From Bacteroidales bacterium UBA4284 (lineage in GTDB: Bacteria; Bacteroidota; Bacteroidia; Bacteroidales; UBA932), in NCBI GenBank assembly GCA_002395925.1, contig DGVM01000094.1, positions 1 to 7,811 of the forward strand: 7,811 nucleotides of DNA. Reading direction: 5' to 3'. A program made the position numbers and the translations under genes. Under the pieces are notes generated by a model. That model ran no database searches. It was not told the DNA's origin and worked only from the letters and a program-made list of their open reading frames with translations. Below are positions 6,598 through 7,811 of the stretch, piece after piece (positions within the stretch are counted from its first letter, which is position 1; each line of letters begins with the position of its first letter).

Positions 6598-7811
6598 TTA
6601 ATTGAATACAAAAGGATCGGAGTCCGCACTCGGGGGTACGGGGGTGGGATTCTGCACAAGGGCCTTGTTGTAGCTGGCCTCGGTGCCTACGAAGCAGAGG
6701 GTCATCCAAGAAGGTACCTCGTTGGTGTTCCAGCGATAATCTACGATGTGGTTGGTACCTGCGTAGCTGCGGATGATGCCCTTGGCGAGACGCTTGATGT
6801 CGAAGGTTGCAAAACCTTCACCCCACAGCTCTACGCGGCGCTGCCACCAGACTTCGTTCTGGAAGGCGTTGGCGAACATGCTGTTGTAGCCCTCGTTGTG
6901 TTTTCCGTACTCGAAGGAAGCGTCGCGGGTCTTGGCGAATGCGGTGAGCAGAGCTATACCTTCACCCTCGTTCAGCATGCCTGCGGCCTCTGCCTCGATG
7001 AGGTACATTTCCTCAACGCGCATGAGGGGTACTGCAACGGTGAACGCTGCGTACTGGTCGGCGTGCTCGCCGTTCTTGGGACGGAACTTGACAGGAATAA
7101 GGGCAACGTTCTTGCGGGCGCTGACTTTGTATCCGGTGTTGTAAAGACCTGCAGGGGAGGTGCTGTAGGCGGCAAGAGCCTCGGTGGCTTCAGCCTTTGA
7201 CAGTGCGTCGATAGCAGGATCGATCCAGCACATGCGGCGGAAGTCGGATGCGGGAATGGTGCTGTAGAGGTGGGCGTCGATGCGCTTGGGACCTACATAG
7301 TTGGCTGAATAGCCGCACTTGGATTCCGATACCTCAACAATCATCTGGGAGCCCCAGCAGGAGTCGGCGTCGTTGAGCTGTATGTTCTTGTCGTCGGCCT
7401 TGTAAGTGCATGCGAACATCCAGGAATCGTTGGGAGTGTTGAATCCGTCGGTCATGCTGAGGAACTGCTCGGCGTTCATGATGCTGTAGCCGGCCTGAGC
7501 CTTCTTTGCGTAGTCCTTGGCGTTCTGCCAGTCGCCCATTTCGAGGTAGGCGCGGGCCTTGAGACCGTAAACCACGGAGAGATCGGGGGTGTATTTGTCG
7601 GTACGGACGTAGTTGGCAAGTTCGACCTCGGCCTTGTTGAGATCCTCGATGATGAAATTCCAGATGACCTCGTTGGTGGCCCGGGGATTGTCGTTAGCCT
7701 CGGTGGTGGTCGTTGTCTCCTTTACGATGGGGACGGTGATCGCCTCTTTGTTCTGGCGATAGTTCTCGGGTGCGTACATGCGGGCGAGGTCCATGTAGAA
7801 CATGGCGCGCA
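6598..7811 (-). CDS. SusD/RagB-family nutrient-binding outer-membrane lipoprotein (N-terminus missing)
   Basis: SusD-family proteins act as lids on SusC-type TonB-dependent transporters at the cell surface and capture glycans or peptides for import. The frame is open to the right edge. Translation there reads R-A-M-F-Y-M-D-L-A-R-M-Y, the conserved helix that normally lies well inside the protein, so roughly 100-150 N-terminal residues with the signal peptide and lipid Cys are outside the window. The 403 visible codons include TPR-like helices (VYGLKARAYLEMGDWQNAKDYAKKA), the MRVEEMYLIEAEA helix and the C-terminal hallmark QRRVELWGEGFATFDIKR (near 6790-6850). It ends in the usual Pro-rich tail. 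A run of five Thr (KETTTTTEAND) lies in a loop before NPRATNEV. The Met codon at 7801-7803 is not the true start. Substrate cannot be read from the sequence. A susC homologue probably lies upstream, off the window. Confidence 0.94.
   Translation of the reverse strand, partial: RAMFYMDLARMYAPENYRQNKEAITVPIVKETTTTTEANDNPRATNEVIWNFIIEDLNKAEVELANYVRTDKYTPDLSVVYGLKARAYLEMGDWQNAKDYAKKAQAGYSIMNAEQFLSMTDGFNTPNDSWMFACTYKADDKNIQLNDADSCWGSQMIVEVSESKCGYSANYVGPKRIDAHLYSTIPASDFRRMCWIDPAIDALSKAEATEALAAYSTSPAGLYNTGYKVSARKNVALIPVKFRPKNGEHADQYAAFTVAVPLMRVEEMYLIEAEAAGMLNEGEGIALLTAFAKTRDASFEYGKHNEGYNSMFANAFQNEVWWQRRVELWGEGFATFDIKRLAKGIIRSYAGTNHIVDYRWNTNEVPSWMTLCFVGTEASYNKALVQNPTPVPPSADSDPFVFN

Noticed and set aside
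6748..7200. 150-codon plus-strand frame opposite the SusD-like gene
   Set aside because: It is antisense to well-conserved SusD-family motifs, and no family or start signal is visible.
7695..7720. Run of five Thr codons in the SusD-like gene, possible unstable repeat
   Set aside because: The codons are mixed and the run is short, and it sits in a normal variable loop before the conserved PRAT segment.

Overview
The window reads as a Bacteroidota chromosome, most likely order Bacteroidales. Three things point there: the ATP synthase gene order D-C-B-E-F-H-A-G, a subunit a with a signal peptide and a large periplasmic N-terminal domain, and a SusD/RagB-family gene followed by a lipoprotein gene. 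Start codons mostly lack a clear Shine-Dalgarno sequence, which also fits. Genus cannot be fixed from the sequence. The DNA looks moderately GC-rich throughout, with no obvious compositional break.

Positions 1-5662 (+ strand) hold a tightly packed F-type ATP synthase operon: the 3' part of atpD, then atpC, atpB, atpE, atpF, atpH, atpA and atpG. Junctions are overlaps (1 bp TAATG at D/C and C/B, 4 bp ATGA at H/A, 22 bp at A/G) or gaps of 3-11 bp, so the genes are almost certainly co-transcribed and partly translationally coupled. Together they encode all F1 parts (alpha, beta, gamma, delta, epsilon) and all Fo parts (a, b, c) of one proton-translocating rotary ATP synthase. The promoter and the first half of atpD lie left of the window.

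Positions 5663-5736 separate convergent genes and carry a hairpin with A- and T-tracts on its two sides, suited to terminating transcription from both directions.

Positions 5737-7811 (- strand) hold the 3' end of a Sus-type surface nutrient-uptake locus: a SusD/RagB-like lipoprotein truncated at its N-terminus by the window edge, then 12 bp downstream a 282-residue lipoprotein of unknown function. A SusC-type TonB-dependent transporter gene is expected beyond the right edge but is not seen.

Most of the window is conventional. The most unusual item is a stretch inside atpG (4954-5002) that looks like a dispersed intergenic-type repeat recruited into coding sequence in frame. I found no undescribed multi-gene system, no RNA genes, no CRISPR and no insertion sequence. 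No stretch over 300 bases is without a gene.
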